Assembly (NCBI GenBank): GCA_019918135.1
Contig: WBZZ01002530.1
Location: forward strand, 1-64,000
DNA length: 64,000 bases
Direction: 5' to 3'
Origin: Paulinella micropora
Taxonomy: Eukaryota > Cercozoa > Imbricatea > Euglyphida > Paulinellidae
In this document: positions 19,328-28,014 of the stretch, one piece after another
How the letters are laid out: every line of letters starts with the position of its first letter
How positions within the stretch are numbered: position 1 is the first letter of the stretch
Notes under the pieces: model-generated
Database searches by the model: none
Seen by the model: only the letters and a program-made list of their open reading frames with translations
Told to the model about the DNA's origin: nothing
Translations under genes and position numbers: made by a program

Positions 19328-20856
19328 ATGCCCTGGCCCTTGCTGGCAGCGGTGCCGGGCTCGCTGCCGACGAGGCGCGTGGGGGACCGCTTGGAGGATG
19401 AGATGCAACGCTTTTATGAAGAGGCTCTGTGTAAGCCCTTTCGAGCAGAAAGAGTGGGCCCGGTCAGGTCTGGGCCCCGCGCCGTAGCAGGTGCAGAGAT
19501 TGCTGTCCTGTCGTTCTTGGGTTTTCTGAGCCGAGCGGCTGAGCCCCGCGTCAGAAGGCACCGGCTGCCCTCGCTAGAGTCAAGTCTGTTTTTTTTTGTT
19601 GCCAGAGAGGGCGTCTGGCGCACTAACCTGCGCCGCCAACTGCCGGCCTGGGTCGAGCACTTGACCAGGCAGCCGGATATGTCCTGGGAAAGGTGCCTTT
19701 TCCTGGTGACAAGCCTGCGCGGGCCCGTCCTGTGCACCGCCGCCTATTATAGAAGGCGGCGTGGCGCCGGTGGGGGCGCGGGGGGCCTAAGGCAGCAGCG
19801 ACTCTCTCCGGAGCGACGCACGTCTCTGGTAGTAAGCGCCGCCCGGATTTTCAGCGCCGCCATCAAGAACCTGCGCATGTTGGCCGACACGGAACAGTCC
19901 TTTCACCCCAAGGAGAGAGAGCTCGCAGTAAGCTTGGCGGACCTGGCCGCCGCGCGCAACTGGGCGGGGCGTCGCTATTTGGCCCGGTACGGAGCGCCCT
20001 TGCCTGCGCGCGACCTCGCGCAGTGGCTGGTTCAGCAGGCAGCCCGCGGCCAGGAGCCAGGGCTCTCGCGGTACCGGGATCTGCTAGACTTGCTGCTGCT
20101 GTGCCTTTTCAGTCAGTGCCCCATGCCTAGATCGGAGATCATCTGCAAACTGCAGTTTGGAGTTACGCTGCGCCGCGGCGGCACGCCCGCCAGATATTGG
20201 CTAGATCTCAGCAACCCCTTTGAATTGGCGGCGATTCACAAAACAAGTCGATTCTATTACGATCGCCAGTACAAGCAGCCGTTGCCCCTGCAGCGGCTCC
20301 GCCTGTCTAACAACGACGGCGGACAGCAAGTCCACCTGCTCACCCGGGTCTTGGACGAATGGCGGCTTTGGTCCCGCGAGGATGGCCCCGATGCAAAAGC
20401 AGCGGCAGGCGGCTTCGTGTTTTCCGCGCGCTACCCTGGGCTCCGGGGCCCTCCCGGGTCACCGCCCCCGGTGGCGGGGCTTGCTCGCCCAGAGCTGCTC
20501 GAGTGGCTGCTGGCCGACTCCCTGGCCCGCACAGGGTTTGCGTCTCCCGAGCGTGCCGCCACGCTCCGCCTCTTCCATTTGCGCAAACTCAGCGAGACCT
20601 TTCTCTGGCAGAACGCTGGGGGGCGCCGCTGCCCCCACCAGATCCCTCCGTCTCCGTCTCCAGCCCGCCCCCGCGGGCCGGCCAGCTGCACAAGGTTCGC
20701 GCCCTGGCCGCCAACTACCACGAGCACAGCGAGCAAACAGCGCGCCAGCACTACGTGGCCTTCAGCGATTACAGGCAAAAGCTTCTTGTTATTCTAGATA
20801 ACGTGTTGGAAGCTTTCTGGGAATCTCTGCCCGAGGCCCCGGCCCGCTCCTCCTAG
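19328..20856 (+). pseudogene. YR2: tyrosine recombinase, C-terminal frameshift (unit A)
   Basis: The frame starts at ATG 19328 and runs to 20797, but the last part is out of register. At about 20620-20635 this copy reads GGGGGGCGCCGC where unit B reads GGGGGGCCGCCGC, so one C is lost, and the conserved C-terminus lies in the next frame up to 20856. The catalytic features visible are R268 in PMPRSE (box I), K305 in HKTSR (beta-hairpin), R419 in FHLRK (box II), and, beyond the frameshift, H-x8-Y in EHSEQTARQHYV. The His-to-Tyr spacing of nine residues is canonical. As read, this copy would lack the nucleophilic Tyr and be inactive. It lies 61 bp downstream of YR1 and is its paralogue. Confidence 0.75.
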
Positions 20857-20880
20857 TTCGTGCAAGTACAAGATTGCTAA

Positions 20881-20886
20881 AATAAA
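20881..20886 (+). terminator. poly(A) signal after YR2 (unit A)
   Basis: AATAAA lies 25 bp after the YR2 stop and is followed by an A/T-rich stretch. The unit B equivalent is at 37296-37301. Confidence 0.6.
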
Positions 20887-21136
20887 ATATTGTCCAAATA
20901 TTTCACTTGATTATAGCACAATCGGGCTAGTAAAATTTTTTAATAATTTCAAAACCAACTTGTTAGTCTTTAGCCCGCTTATATCGGCTCGAGGAGGAGG
21001 ATGATACCACCACCATGCCCTCTCCCACTTGCCGTCCCCCCTATTTTTCCTCACTCCTTGTGCTCGTCGTGTCTTTTGCTTTTTCCCTGTGCGTGCTTAA
21101 TTTAGTGTGTTTTGATTCTGTCCCCTGGTACAGACA

Positions 21137-21658
21137 ATGCCGCCGCGAATGAAGACTTCATGCATGGCTACAACTGGCACAATGGCGCCCAGGAAGTCTC
21201 TGTACAAAGCAGATGCCATGAACACCAAGCGCCAGCGCCCTGAGGCTGCTGGCAAGCAAACCGGCTCGACCAAGAAAGCCAAGACAGCGCCGAAGGTCCA
21301 AAAGTTCGCGTTGGTTTTGCGTAGTGATGAGCCGATCGATGAGCCCTGGTCCAAGCAACGTCAGCAGTGCCGCCAAGTGTACGAAGACATTGCAAGCTCC
21401 GAGGAGAAATTGAAGGGGCTTTGCCGGCGGGTTGCGGAGTGCAAGGAGGACGAGCTCCGTGCCTTGAATTCGACGCTGCTGCAGGCTTTGGTGGGCGCGA
21501 GTTCCATAGCAGAGTCTCACAGATTAGCCATGCAAACAATTACAGAAATTGGATGCGAAAGTTGCTGCTTCTACCCCTGCGACAAGTGTGGCGAGCTCAA
21601 CCATTGCGAGGATGCGCACAAATGCGTCTGCGGCTTGGGTGGTGCGTCGGATGAGTAG
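21137..21658 (+). CDS. small Cys/His-rich protein with basic N-terminus (unit A)
   Basis: The product is 173 residues. The N-terminal 55 residues are basic, with NLS-like clusters (TKRQRPEAAGK, TKKAKTAPK). The middle is helical and charged (KQRQQCRQVYEDIASSEEKL). The last 30 residues hold seven cysteines and two histidines (CESCCFYPCDKCGELNHCED, then HKCVCG), suggesting one or two zinc-binding sites that do not match a zinc-finger family I can name. It may be a nuclear DNA- or protein-binding factor. Several in-frame ATGs occur in the first 20 codons, and I take the first one. Unit B differs by one residue (Trp-Ser versus Trp-Cys). Confidence 0.7.
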   Translation: MPPRMKTSCMATTGTMAPRKSLYKADAMNTKRQRPEAAGKQTGSTKKAKTAPKVQKFALVLRSDEPIDEPWSKQRQQCRQVYEDIASSEEKLKGLCRRVAECKEDELRALNSTLLQALVGASSIAESHRLAMQTITEIGCESCCFYPCDKCGELNHCEDAHKCVCGLGGASDE

Positions 21659-22000
21659 ACTCTGGCGCTGAGAATTGTATACAAGTAAATAAGTCAAGCT
21701 TTTATTAAAGAAAACGTTTCTCTTTTCCGTTTCTCACATAGAATTTGTCGCCAAATTGTCTGTGTGTGTTTCCCCGGAAAATCTGCCCCAAAACCGCTTG
21801 TGATTGCCTCCTTTCGGCCGTATCGATAAAACTGGTTTTTCCAACGGCACAATTGGATTTTGTTTTTAGACTAGAAATCTGGGGCACCTTTCGATCAGAG
21901 CCCCGATCGCCGGTCGCAAACCCCCCTCCACTTGTCGCCTTCTGCGCTGACCTGCTTGCTGTACTGTGCTCTTCATAGTCCCTCTCCCGAATTTTTTTTG
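21659..22000. other. intergenic region between convergent genes (unit A)
   Basis: It lies between the ends of the Cys-rich gene (plus) and the F-box gene (minus). A minus-strand AATAAA (CTTTAATAAAAGC) is at about 21698-21704, a plausible 3' end for the F-box transcript. Part of the interval (21735-21800) is weakly similar to the GGCCGAAAAAGGCAGC repeat family. A 108-codon minus-strand frame from GTG exists here but lacks an ATG. Confidence 0.4.
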
Positions 22001-22570
22001 TTAAAGTTTGACAAAGTCTTCCATTTGCCACTGAGAACTAGGACAGGGTTTTGTCTTGATTCTTATCAACCTTGTACACACCTCGAGAAACATGTCATAG
22101 CTACTAAATTTCTTGATGCACTCCCGAATCAGGCTTTGCAGCTTGTCATTGTCGATCGGACCTACGTTGTCGAAGTCTTGGAATGCAAATTCCAGTATCC
22201 TGGCCACTTCATTACGTTTGAGGTACAAAGCCACCCCGCACCCAAAGTCTTCAGATGCCGCTACTTGGATGGATGCGTACAGCCCTGGAAGGCTAGGAAA
22301 ACGCTGCTTGAAAGCCTTGTTGAATTCCTCGACGGGCTTTTCCCAGCAATCAGGGTGTTTGTAGCTTTGGCTAAGTCTGAAAGCTTGGTTTTCAAATTGC
22401 TTCTTCATGGCTTCCTCGCCGCCCCAAACTCTTAGGCCCTTTGACACCTCCGCAAGCTTTGCGAGGTCTGCCCCACTTAAAAATTCTGTTATCACGTCAT
22501 TTAGTATGTCATCAGGCACTTTGGTAAAAAAAAGACTATTGCATTGCATGCAGGCATTGGGAACGCTCAT
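22001..22570 (-). CDS. F-box protein (unit A, intact)
   Basis: The 189-residue product starts with a short Cys-containing leader, then an F-box at about residues 16-56 (KVPDDILNDVITEFL, then DLAKLAEVSKGLRVW). It shows the usual PxxIL start and the L-x-x-V-S-K core that docks on SKP1. The remaining 130 residues would be the substrate-binding part. They have conserved-looking aromatic residues but no WD40, LRR or kelch repeats. The protein would recruit a target to an SCF ubiquitin ligase. In a virus-like element this would suggest redirection of host protein degradation, which is inference. The last codons (SQWQMEDFVKL) and the following stop match the dispersed tail repeat found many times in the window. 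Confidence 0.75.
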   Translation of the reverse strand: MSVPNACMQCNSLFFTKVPDDILNDVITEFLSGADLAKLAEVSKGLRVWGGEEAMKKQFENQAFRLSQSYKHPDCWEKPVEEFNKAFKQRFPSLPGLYASIQVAASEDFGCGVALYLKRNEVARILEFAFQDFDNVGPIDNDKLQSLIRECIKKFSSYDMFLEVCTRLIRIKTKPCPSSQWQMEDFVKL

Positions 22571-22741
22571 GGCAAAACGTTTCGTTTTGTGTATCAGACG
22601 GAGTGACAGGGGTTGTGGTCAGGCCAGCGTCGCAGATGGTGTCGCGACCTATTCACGATGAACAGTTTGAAGAAGGCGCGGGGGAGAGGGGGGGGAAGGG
22701 GGGGGGGGCTTTCTAGGGGCGTTTCCGTAATTCTATCGCCT

Positions 22742-22870
22742 TTATCCCATATACCAGTTAAAACAATCAAGCAGACTGACCCCGTAACTGGCTAGAACAA
22801 AGAAGCTCAAGCACAGGAGGACGATGGCGCTGATGCCTAGCTTGGGAATCGCACGATAGTGTCGAGACAT
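22742..22870 (-). CDS. 42-residue single-TM miniprotein (unit A)
   Basis: A short frame starts at ATG with a basic leader (MSRHYRAIPK), then one hydrophobic segment of about 20 residues (LGISAIVLLCLSFFVLASYG), and ends with a short Trp/Tyr-containing tail. It has the layout of a small type II/III membrane protein. The same frame is kept without interruption in unit B (39216-39344), where the nucleotide differences leave the protein unchanged or nearly so. It lies between the F-box gene and the gene ending at 22883, on the same strand. Coding status is supported by composition and start context only. Confidence 0.5.
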   Translation of the reverse strand: MSRHYRAIPKLGISAIVLLCLSFFVLASYGVSLLDCFNWYMG

Positions 22871-22882
22871 ATACAAGTAATT

Positions 22883-23445
22883 TTATTTAAGAAAACTTTT
22901 TTTTGTATGCAAATTGAGCATCCCGTGCAAGTCGTGCCAGTAGTATTGGAAATATTGCTGCAAGTTGACGGAGCTAAAGGTGAGGCCGGCGACGCGTGCA
23001 GACGTGAGTGTCTGGAACAGGCGCTGGTACGCGAGGGCCCAGGCACTGAGGCGTGCGCTTTCTTGCTCGGCCCTGGGACCGTGCAGGTCCAATCTGCCTT
23101 CATAGGTAAAATGTGAAGGGGCAGGCCCAGTAGGAGCGTCAGTTCTGTGAGCCCTGCTAACGCGGTGCAACAGTGCCGAAAAAAGGTAAGGCCCGGGTGC
23201 CCGCTCTGGACGCGGCCGCCCGCCACGCAAGGCCCCTTGTCTAGTATCGAGACAGACACTGGACGCAGCAGCCGCAGCGCGGCCAGGTCATCTTCACCGG
23301 GCTCGGCGCGGGCCTGTTGGTTGGAAAAACGCAACCGGAGGAACGCGAGCGCGGGCCCCCCAAGCGGGCACAGGAGCTGGTGCAGCCGGACCAAGAGGTC
23401 CGGCTGCCAGAAGAAGTCGTCGTCTTGCCCGAAGAGCCGCCCCAT
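22883..23445 (-). pseudogene. unrecognised protein, 2-bp frameshift (unit A)
   Basis: The start is probably MGRLFGQDDDFFWQP at 23445. An upstream in-frame ATG lies inside a dispersed repeat and is less likely. The frame is lost at about 23117, where this copy reads ATGTGAAGGGG and unit B reads ATGTGAGAGGGG, a 2-bp loss. The C-terminal half (ending HTKKSFLK) continues in another frame to 22883. The protein is Leu-rich with a possible hydrophobic stretch (LAGLTELTLLLGLPL) and ends in an aromatic helix (LQQYFQYYWHDLHGMLNL). No family is recognised. Confidence 0.55.
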
Positions 23446-24099
23446 GCCCTCCTCGTACGCAGACCTACTCCCCCCTCCTCTCGTCCCTTGTTTGCGCGTT
23501 TGCACGCGTTCTAAAAAAAATTCTTTTCCACTTTTCATTTTGTTCGTATTTCCGCAGATCTTGCAGAGAGAGGGGGGGGGGCGCCCCCCTTTTTTCCTCT
23601 TCCCTCTCCTTGAGCCCCCTGAGCCCGGGGGCTCAAAGAACAGGGGAAGGGCCAAGGGAGAAGGGAAGAGCGCGGAAGCTAAAAGAAAAATGCATGAAAC
23701 GCCTCAACTAAGCCCCCCAATGCCAATCACCCCCCCCCCTCCCCCCTTTCCCATTTTTGTCGAGCTTTAGTAAAAAAAATCTTGCAATTTCTTGGTGCCC
23801 CTGCCCTCCCTCTCCCTCTCCTTGCTCTCCTTTAAATTTGTTTTGTGCCTCTTGTCCCCTGAGCCCAGGGGGCTCAAGGAGCAGGGAAGGCTTTTTAATT
23901 TGAGTCTAACCTGTAGACTTGAGCCCGTGCACGTACCAGCAAGCCCCCTTGTAGACTTTCAAGTAAGTTTCCCAAACCTTTGCGCGTAAATTCAGTGCCA
24001 TATTAGTATTCAGTGCCAAACTTCAAGATTTTGTCGAGCTTTTAATTAAGCGTAAATTGTCTTTTTTGTACTCTCGCGGGGCGCGATATTGTCAAATTT

Positions 24100-25110
24100 T
24101 GGACGGGATACGGCTGAAAAAGGCAGTACGTCTGGGACTTCCCGGGGAAACAGCCGTAAGCACCGATTTGGCGCCAAAATTTACTTGCGCAAAAAGAAAA
24201 TCCACACAGACGCTCGGCTGGGCCGCCGTGAAGAAGACGTCCTCCCCCTCCCTCTCACCTTCGTCGCCCCTCTCACCTTTGTCGCCCCTCTCACCTTTGT
24301 CGCCCCGCTCCCCTTTGCTCTGCACCTCCCTGCCTCTAGGGAAGGTGAGAGGGCCGAAAAACATTTTCGTGCGAGTAAAAGACGTACCGTTTCTCCCCCA
24401 CGGGAAAGCGTCCGATTTCTCTGCTAGCCGCCGGAACGACTCCTGCTAAATTTGGCGCTAAATTGTGCCGTCCGGAGTTAGGGTGCGTGATACGGCTGAA
24501 AAAGGCAGTACGTCTTAGCTTTCCCGGGGAAACAACCGTAAGCGCCAATTTGGCGCCAAAATCTACTTGCGCAAAAAGAAAATCCCACACAAACGCCCCA
24601 ACGCCGCCGTGAGGAAGACGTCCTCCCCCTCCCTCTCTCTCATCGCCCCTCTCACTTTCGTCGCCCCTCTCACTTTCGTCGTCCCTCTCACTTTCATCGC
24701 CCCTCTCACCTTCGTCGCCCCTCTCACCTTTGTCGCCCCGCTCCCCTTTGCTCTGCACCTCCCTGCCTCTAGGGAAGGTGAGAGGGCCGAAAAACATTTT
24801 CGTGTGAGTAAAAGGCGTACCGTTTCTCCCCCACGGGAAAGCGTCCGATTTCTCTGCTAGCCTCCGGAACGAACCCTGCAAAATTTGGCGCCAAATTGTG
24901 CCGTCCGGAGGTAGGGTGCGTGATACGGTTGAAAAAGGCACTACGTCTGAGCCTTCGGGAAACAGCCGTAAGCGCCAATTTGGCGCCAAAATCTACTTGC
25001 GCGACAAGAAAATCCCACACAGACGCTCGGCTGGGCCGCCGTGAGGAGGACGTCCTCCCCCTCCTTCTCACTTTCGTCGCCCCTCTCACCTTTGTCCTCT
25101 GCTTATTCCT
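24100..25110. repeat. hr-like tandem array with TTTGGCGCCAAA palindromes (unit A)
   Basis: About three units of 370-420 bp each contain a minisatellite of CTCACCTTCGTCGCCCCT, then CTCTAGGGAAGGTGAGAGGG, then a conserved stretch with a palindrome TTTGGCGCCAAA (for example near 24173, 24556, 24887 and 24983) and CCGTCCGGAGGTAGGGTGCG. The palindrome fits a symmetric E2F-type site. Clustered palindromic repeats of this sort resemble the homologous regions of large insect and crustacean DNA viruses, which serve as enhancers and origins. That function is only inferred here. Confidence 0.65.
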
Positions 25111-25689
25111 CCCCCCCTCCCCTCATCCCTCCTCAGAGCGCGTGCAAACGCGTTCCAAAAAAAATTGTTGCGTTCCACTTTTTATATTCCCGCAGATATT
25201 TCCGCATATCCTTGCAGAGGGGAGAGGCAGGGAAGGAGGAGCAGGGGCGCGCCAAGAAAATGTAATTTACGCTGAATTAAAGCTCGAAGGTGTCCTGTCC
25301 GTGCCATAGCTCGGCCACCGTGCGCAAGACCTGCGGAAATTTGAAAAGAGGAAAAGAATTTTTTTTTGCCCGACAAGAAAAAAAAAACAGACGAGTGGAA
25401 GAAGGGGGGGAGGGAGTAGAGGAGAGAGAGGAAGAGTGGTACTAGGGGCGCGCTTTACAAGAAAAGTCTTCTTTAATTAAAACTCGACAAGGTCTTATAT
25501 TTGACACTGAGAATTAGGAGATGAAGAGAATTGACGCTGAATTAAAGCTCGACGGCCTTACACTTGGGCACTGAAAACTAGGAGCGGAGCACTGCGCTCC
25601 AGCACGCCCCTGCGGCGGATGGATGGGCGGTGGTTAATGTGCCAGGAGGACAAGAGCCTCACTACCCCGACAGCGTCCTGTCCGCCATG

Positions 25690-26010
25690 GCTCGGCCACC
25701 GTGCTCAAGGTCAGAAAAATATGAAAAGAGGAAAAAAAAATTTTTTGCTTGACAACAAAGGGAACAGACGGGGGGTAGAAGGGGGGGGGGGGAGGGACGG
25801 AGGAAGAGGAAGGGGGGGGGGGGGGGGAAGAAGGGGGCGGGGTGTGCTTTCCCCCCGTCCCCCCTCTCGCTCCTCTGTTCCTTGTCCCCTGCTATCCCCC
25901 CTCCCCTCTTCCCTCCTCAGAGCGCGTGCAAACACGTTCCAAAAAAAACTTTCTTTTCCACTTTTCATATTCCCGCAGATATTTCCGCAGATCTTGCAGA
26001 GGGAAGGGGC
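25690..26010. repeat. fold-back element (unit A, first)
   Basis: The left arm (AAGGTCAGAAAAATATGAAAAGAGGAAAA) and the right arm (TTTTCCACTTTTCATATTCCCGCAGAT) are inverted copies of one sequence. Between them the strand switches from a G/A-rich to a C/T-rich tract. The whole could form a large stem, with purine/pyrimidine mirror tracts in the middle. Confidence 0.6.
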
Positions 26011-26939
26011 AGGGAAGGAGGAAGCACGAATTGTCTTAATCCACTGTCCGAGAATCGGGAACGGGAGAGCAAAGGGGCAGATGGAGGGACAAGCACGATC
26101 TGTCTTTGCTTCCCACTTGAGAACAGGGAGGAGCGGGAGAGGGAGGAGGGCGCGCCAAGAAAGTACAAAACAAAAATTACGCTGAATTAAAACTCGACAA
26201 AGTCGTACACTTGCCACTGAGAACGGGGAGAGGGAGAGGGAAGGGGAGGGGCGGGGTGGCTTTAGTGGATGCGTTGCATGTATTTATTTTGTTTGAAGCT
26301 TCTGCGCCATGCACCCTTCCCCTCCCCTGCTCCTTGAGCCCCCTGGGCTCAGGGGAGAAAGGATGGTGGCAAAAAGGATTTCTGAATGGGGGGGGGGGCG
26401 CCCCGGCTCGGGCTCAGTGATATCTTAGTTTTTTTGTCAGTTTTGCCCCCTACTCTTTGAGCCCCCCGGGCTCAGGGGGGGGGGGGGAATGGAGTAGAAA
26501 GGAGAGAGGAAGGGGCAGGGGGGAGTGGGGCGCCAAGAAAGTGCAAGAAAAATCACGCTGAATTAAAACTCGACAAAGTCTTACACTTGACACTGAGAAT
26601 TAGGAGATGGAGAGAATTGACGCTGAATTAAAGCTCGACAAGGCATTACACTTGACACTTGCAACGGCACCCTCAGGCTGCCGCAGCATCCGGCCCACGC
26701 CATGTTTCTGCGGTAGCCTATATTAGAACCCAGGCTGGCACCGTCTGTGCTCTGCTCGCGCGTCAAGAGAGTGCGAAAAAGAATACGCTGAATTAAAGCT
26801 CGACGGCGTCCTGTCCGTGCCAATATTAAAGCTTTATCAGGGATTTCTTTTTAATCATTTCTTTTTTGTACGTTCTTAGCGCGCCCCTGCTCCTCCCCCT
26901 TCCCACTGCCACTCCCGACAATTCGTGCTTCCTCCTTCC

Positions 26940-27270
26940 CTGCCTCTTCCCTCTACAAGATCTGCGGAAATAGGAAAAATATGAAAAGTGGAAAAGAAAA
27001 TTTTTTTGGAACGCGTTTGCACGCGCAAACAAGGGACGGGGGGAGGGGGGGATAGCAGGGGACAAGGAGAAGAGGAGGGAACGGGGGGGGGGGGGGAGGA
27101 GCATTTCCCCTCCCTTCCTCCCTGCCCTTCGTCTTCCCCCCTTCCTCTTCCTCCCTCACCCCCCCCCTTCTTTCCCCCCCGTCTGTTTCCTTTATTGTCG
27201 GGCAAAAAAATTGTTTTTCCTCTTTTCATATTTTTCTGACCTTGCGTACGGTGGCCGAGCCATGGCACGA
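26940..27270. repeat. fold-back element (unit A, second, opposite orientation)
   Basis: Same family as 25690-26010 but inverted. It runs from CAAGATCTGCGGAAATAGG through GAACGCGTTTGCACGCGCAAAC, a purine-rich then pyrimidine-rich centre, to CTTTTCATATTTTTCTGACC. Confidence 0.6.
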
Positions 27271-27714
27271 ACAGGACGCCGTCGGGGTTGTGAGGCCTTT
27301 GGTCCTCCTAGTACATTGACCACCGCCCATTTATTCGCCGCAGGGTCCTGCTGGAGCACGGTGCCCCGCTCCTAGTTTTCAGTGTCCAAGTGTAAGACAG
27401 TCGAGCTTTATTTCAGCGCATTCTTTTTCGCACTCTCTTAGCCACCCCCCCTACCCCTTCCCTCTCCCGCTCCCAATTCCGATTCTCAGACAGGGGAAGA
27501 GGGGGGGGGGAGGCAAAGACAGATCGTGCTTGGAGAGAGGGAATTTTTTTTTTGCTCGACAACCAAAGAAACAGACGGGCAGGGGGAGGGGGGAGAAAAA
27601 GGGGAGCGGGGGAAAAAGGGGGGAGGGAAGGGGGCGCTCCTCTCTCCCCTTTTCCCTCCGTTCCCCCTCCCATTTTTTTTCAAACAGGATTTTTCTCTTT
27701 CTCTGTCAATCTTT

Positions 27715-27870
27715 TTTTTTGCACAAAATTTGTCGCCAAATTTGCGTATGTGTGCGCCTGGAATGACATGGCCGAAAAGGGTAGTATTGCCAGAAAAGCT
27801 GGAAACGCTGCCTTTTTCTGCCATATCACATTCACGGACCGCCAAGCCGCCTTCGCTATTTTGCGCCAAT
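27715..27870. repeat. GGCCGAAAAAGGCAGC-type hairpin repeat (unit A)
   Basis: An imperfect inverted repeat of about 65 bp lies at 27766-27832, with arms containing ATGGCCGAAAAGGG...GCC and GCTGCC...GCCATATCA. The family has clearer stems at 61689-61755 and 63150-63216 and is preceded in all copies by AAAATTTGTCGCCAAATTTGCGTATGTG-like sequence. Confidence 0.6.
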
Positions 27871-28014
27871 AACGTGTAAAATTTTTTCATTCAAGTTCGA
27901 CAAAGTCTTACACTTGGCATTTAAAACTAAGAGAGGGAGAAGGAAGAGGTAGGGGAGGGGGATCTTAGTAGAGACGATTCACGTAATTATCTTTTTTGGT
28001 AGCTTCTGCGCCCT

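Larger units (their letters stand above)
23446..28014. repeat. gene-poor dispersed-repeat mosaic (unit A)
   Basis: No convincing gene is seen in these 4.6 kb. From left to right they hold: GAGCCCC hairpins at about 23605 and 23855; an array of three hr-like units at about 24100-25110; fold-back elements at 25690-26010 and 26940-27270; two more GAGCCCC hairpins at about 26330 and 26455; tail-repeat copies at about 25480, 25535, 26180, 26565, 26630 and 27390; and the GGCCGAAAAAGGCAGC hairpin at 27715-27870. Frames rich in Arg/Gly or Pro/Ser here are products of repeat sequence. Confidence 0.75.

Noticed and set aside
21705..22031. 108-codon minus-strand frame ending at an AATAAA
   Set aside because: It starts at GTG, overlaps the end of the F-box gene and has repeat similarity. 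The AATAAA is better explained as the F-box transcript's 3' end.
24336..24989. A 217-codon minus-strand protein over the hr array
   Set aside because: Its GERGDKGERGD repeats are the translated minisatellite, and the same frame is broken in other copies.
24100..25110. CRISPR array
   Set aside because: Repeat units are adjacent or degenerate without unique spacers of constant length, and the context is eukaryotic.
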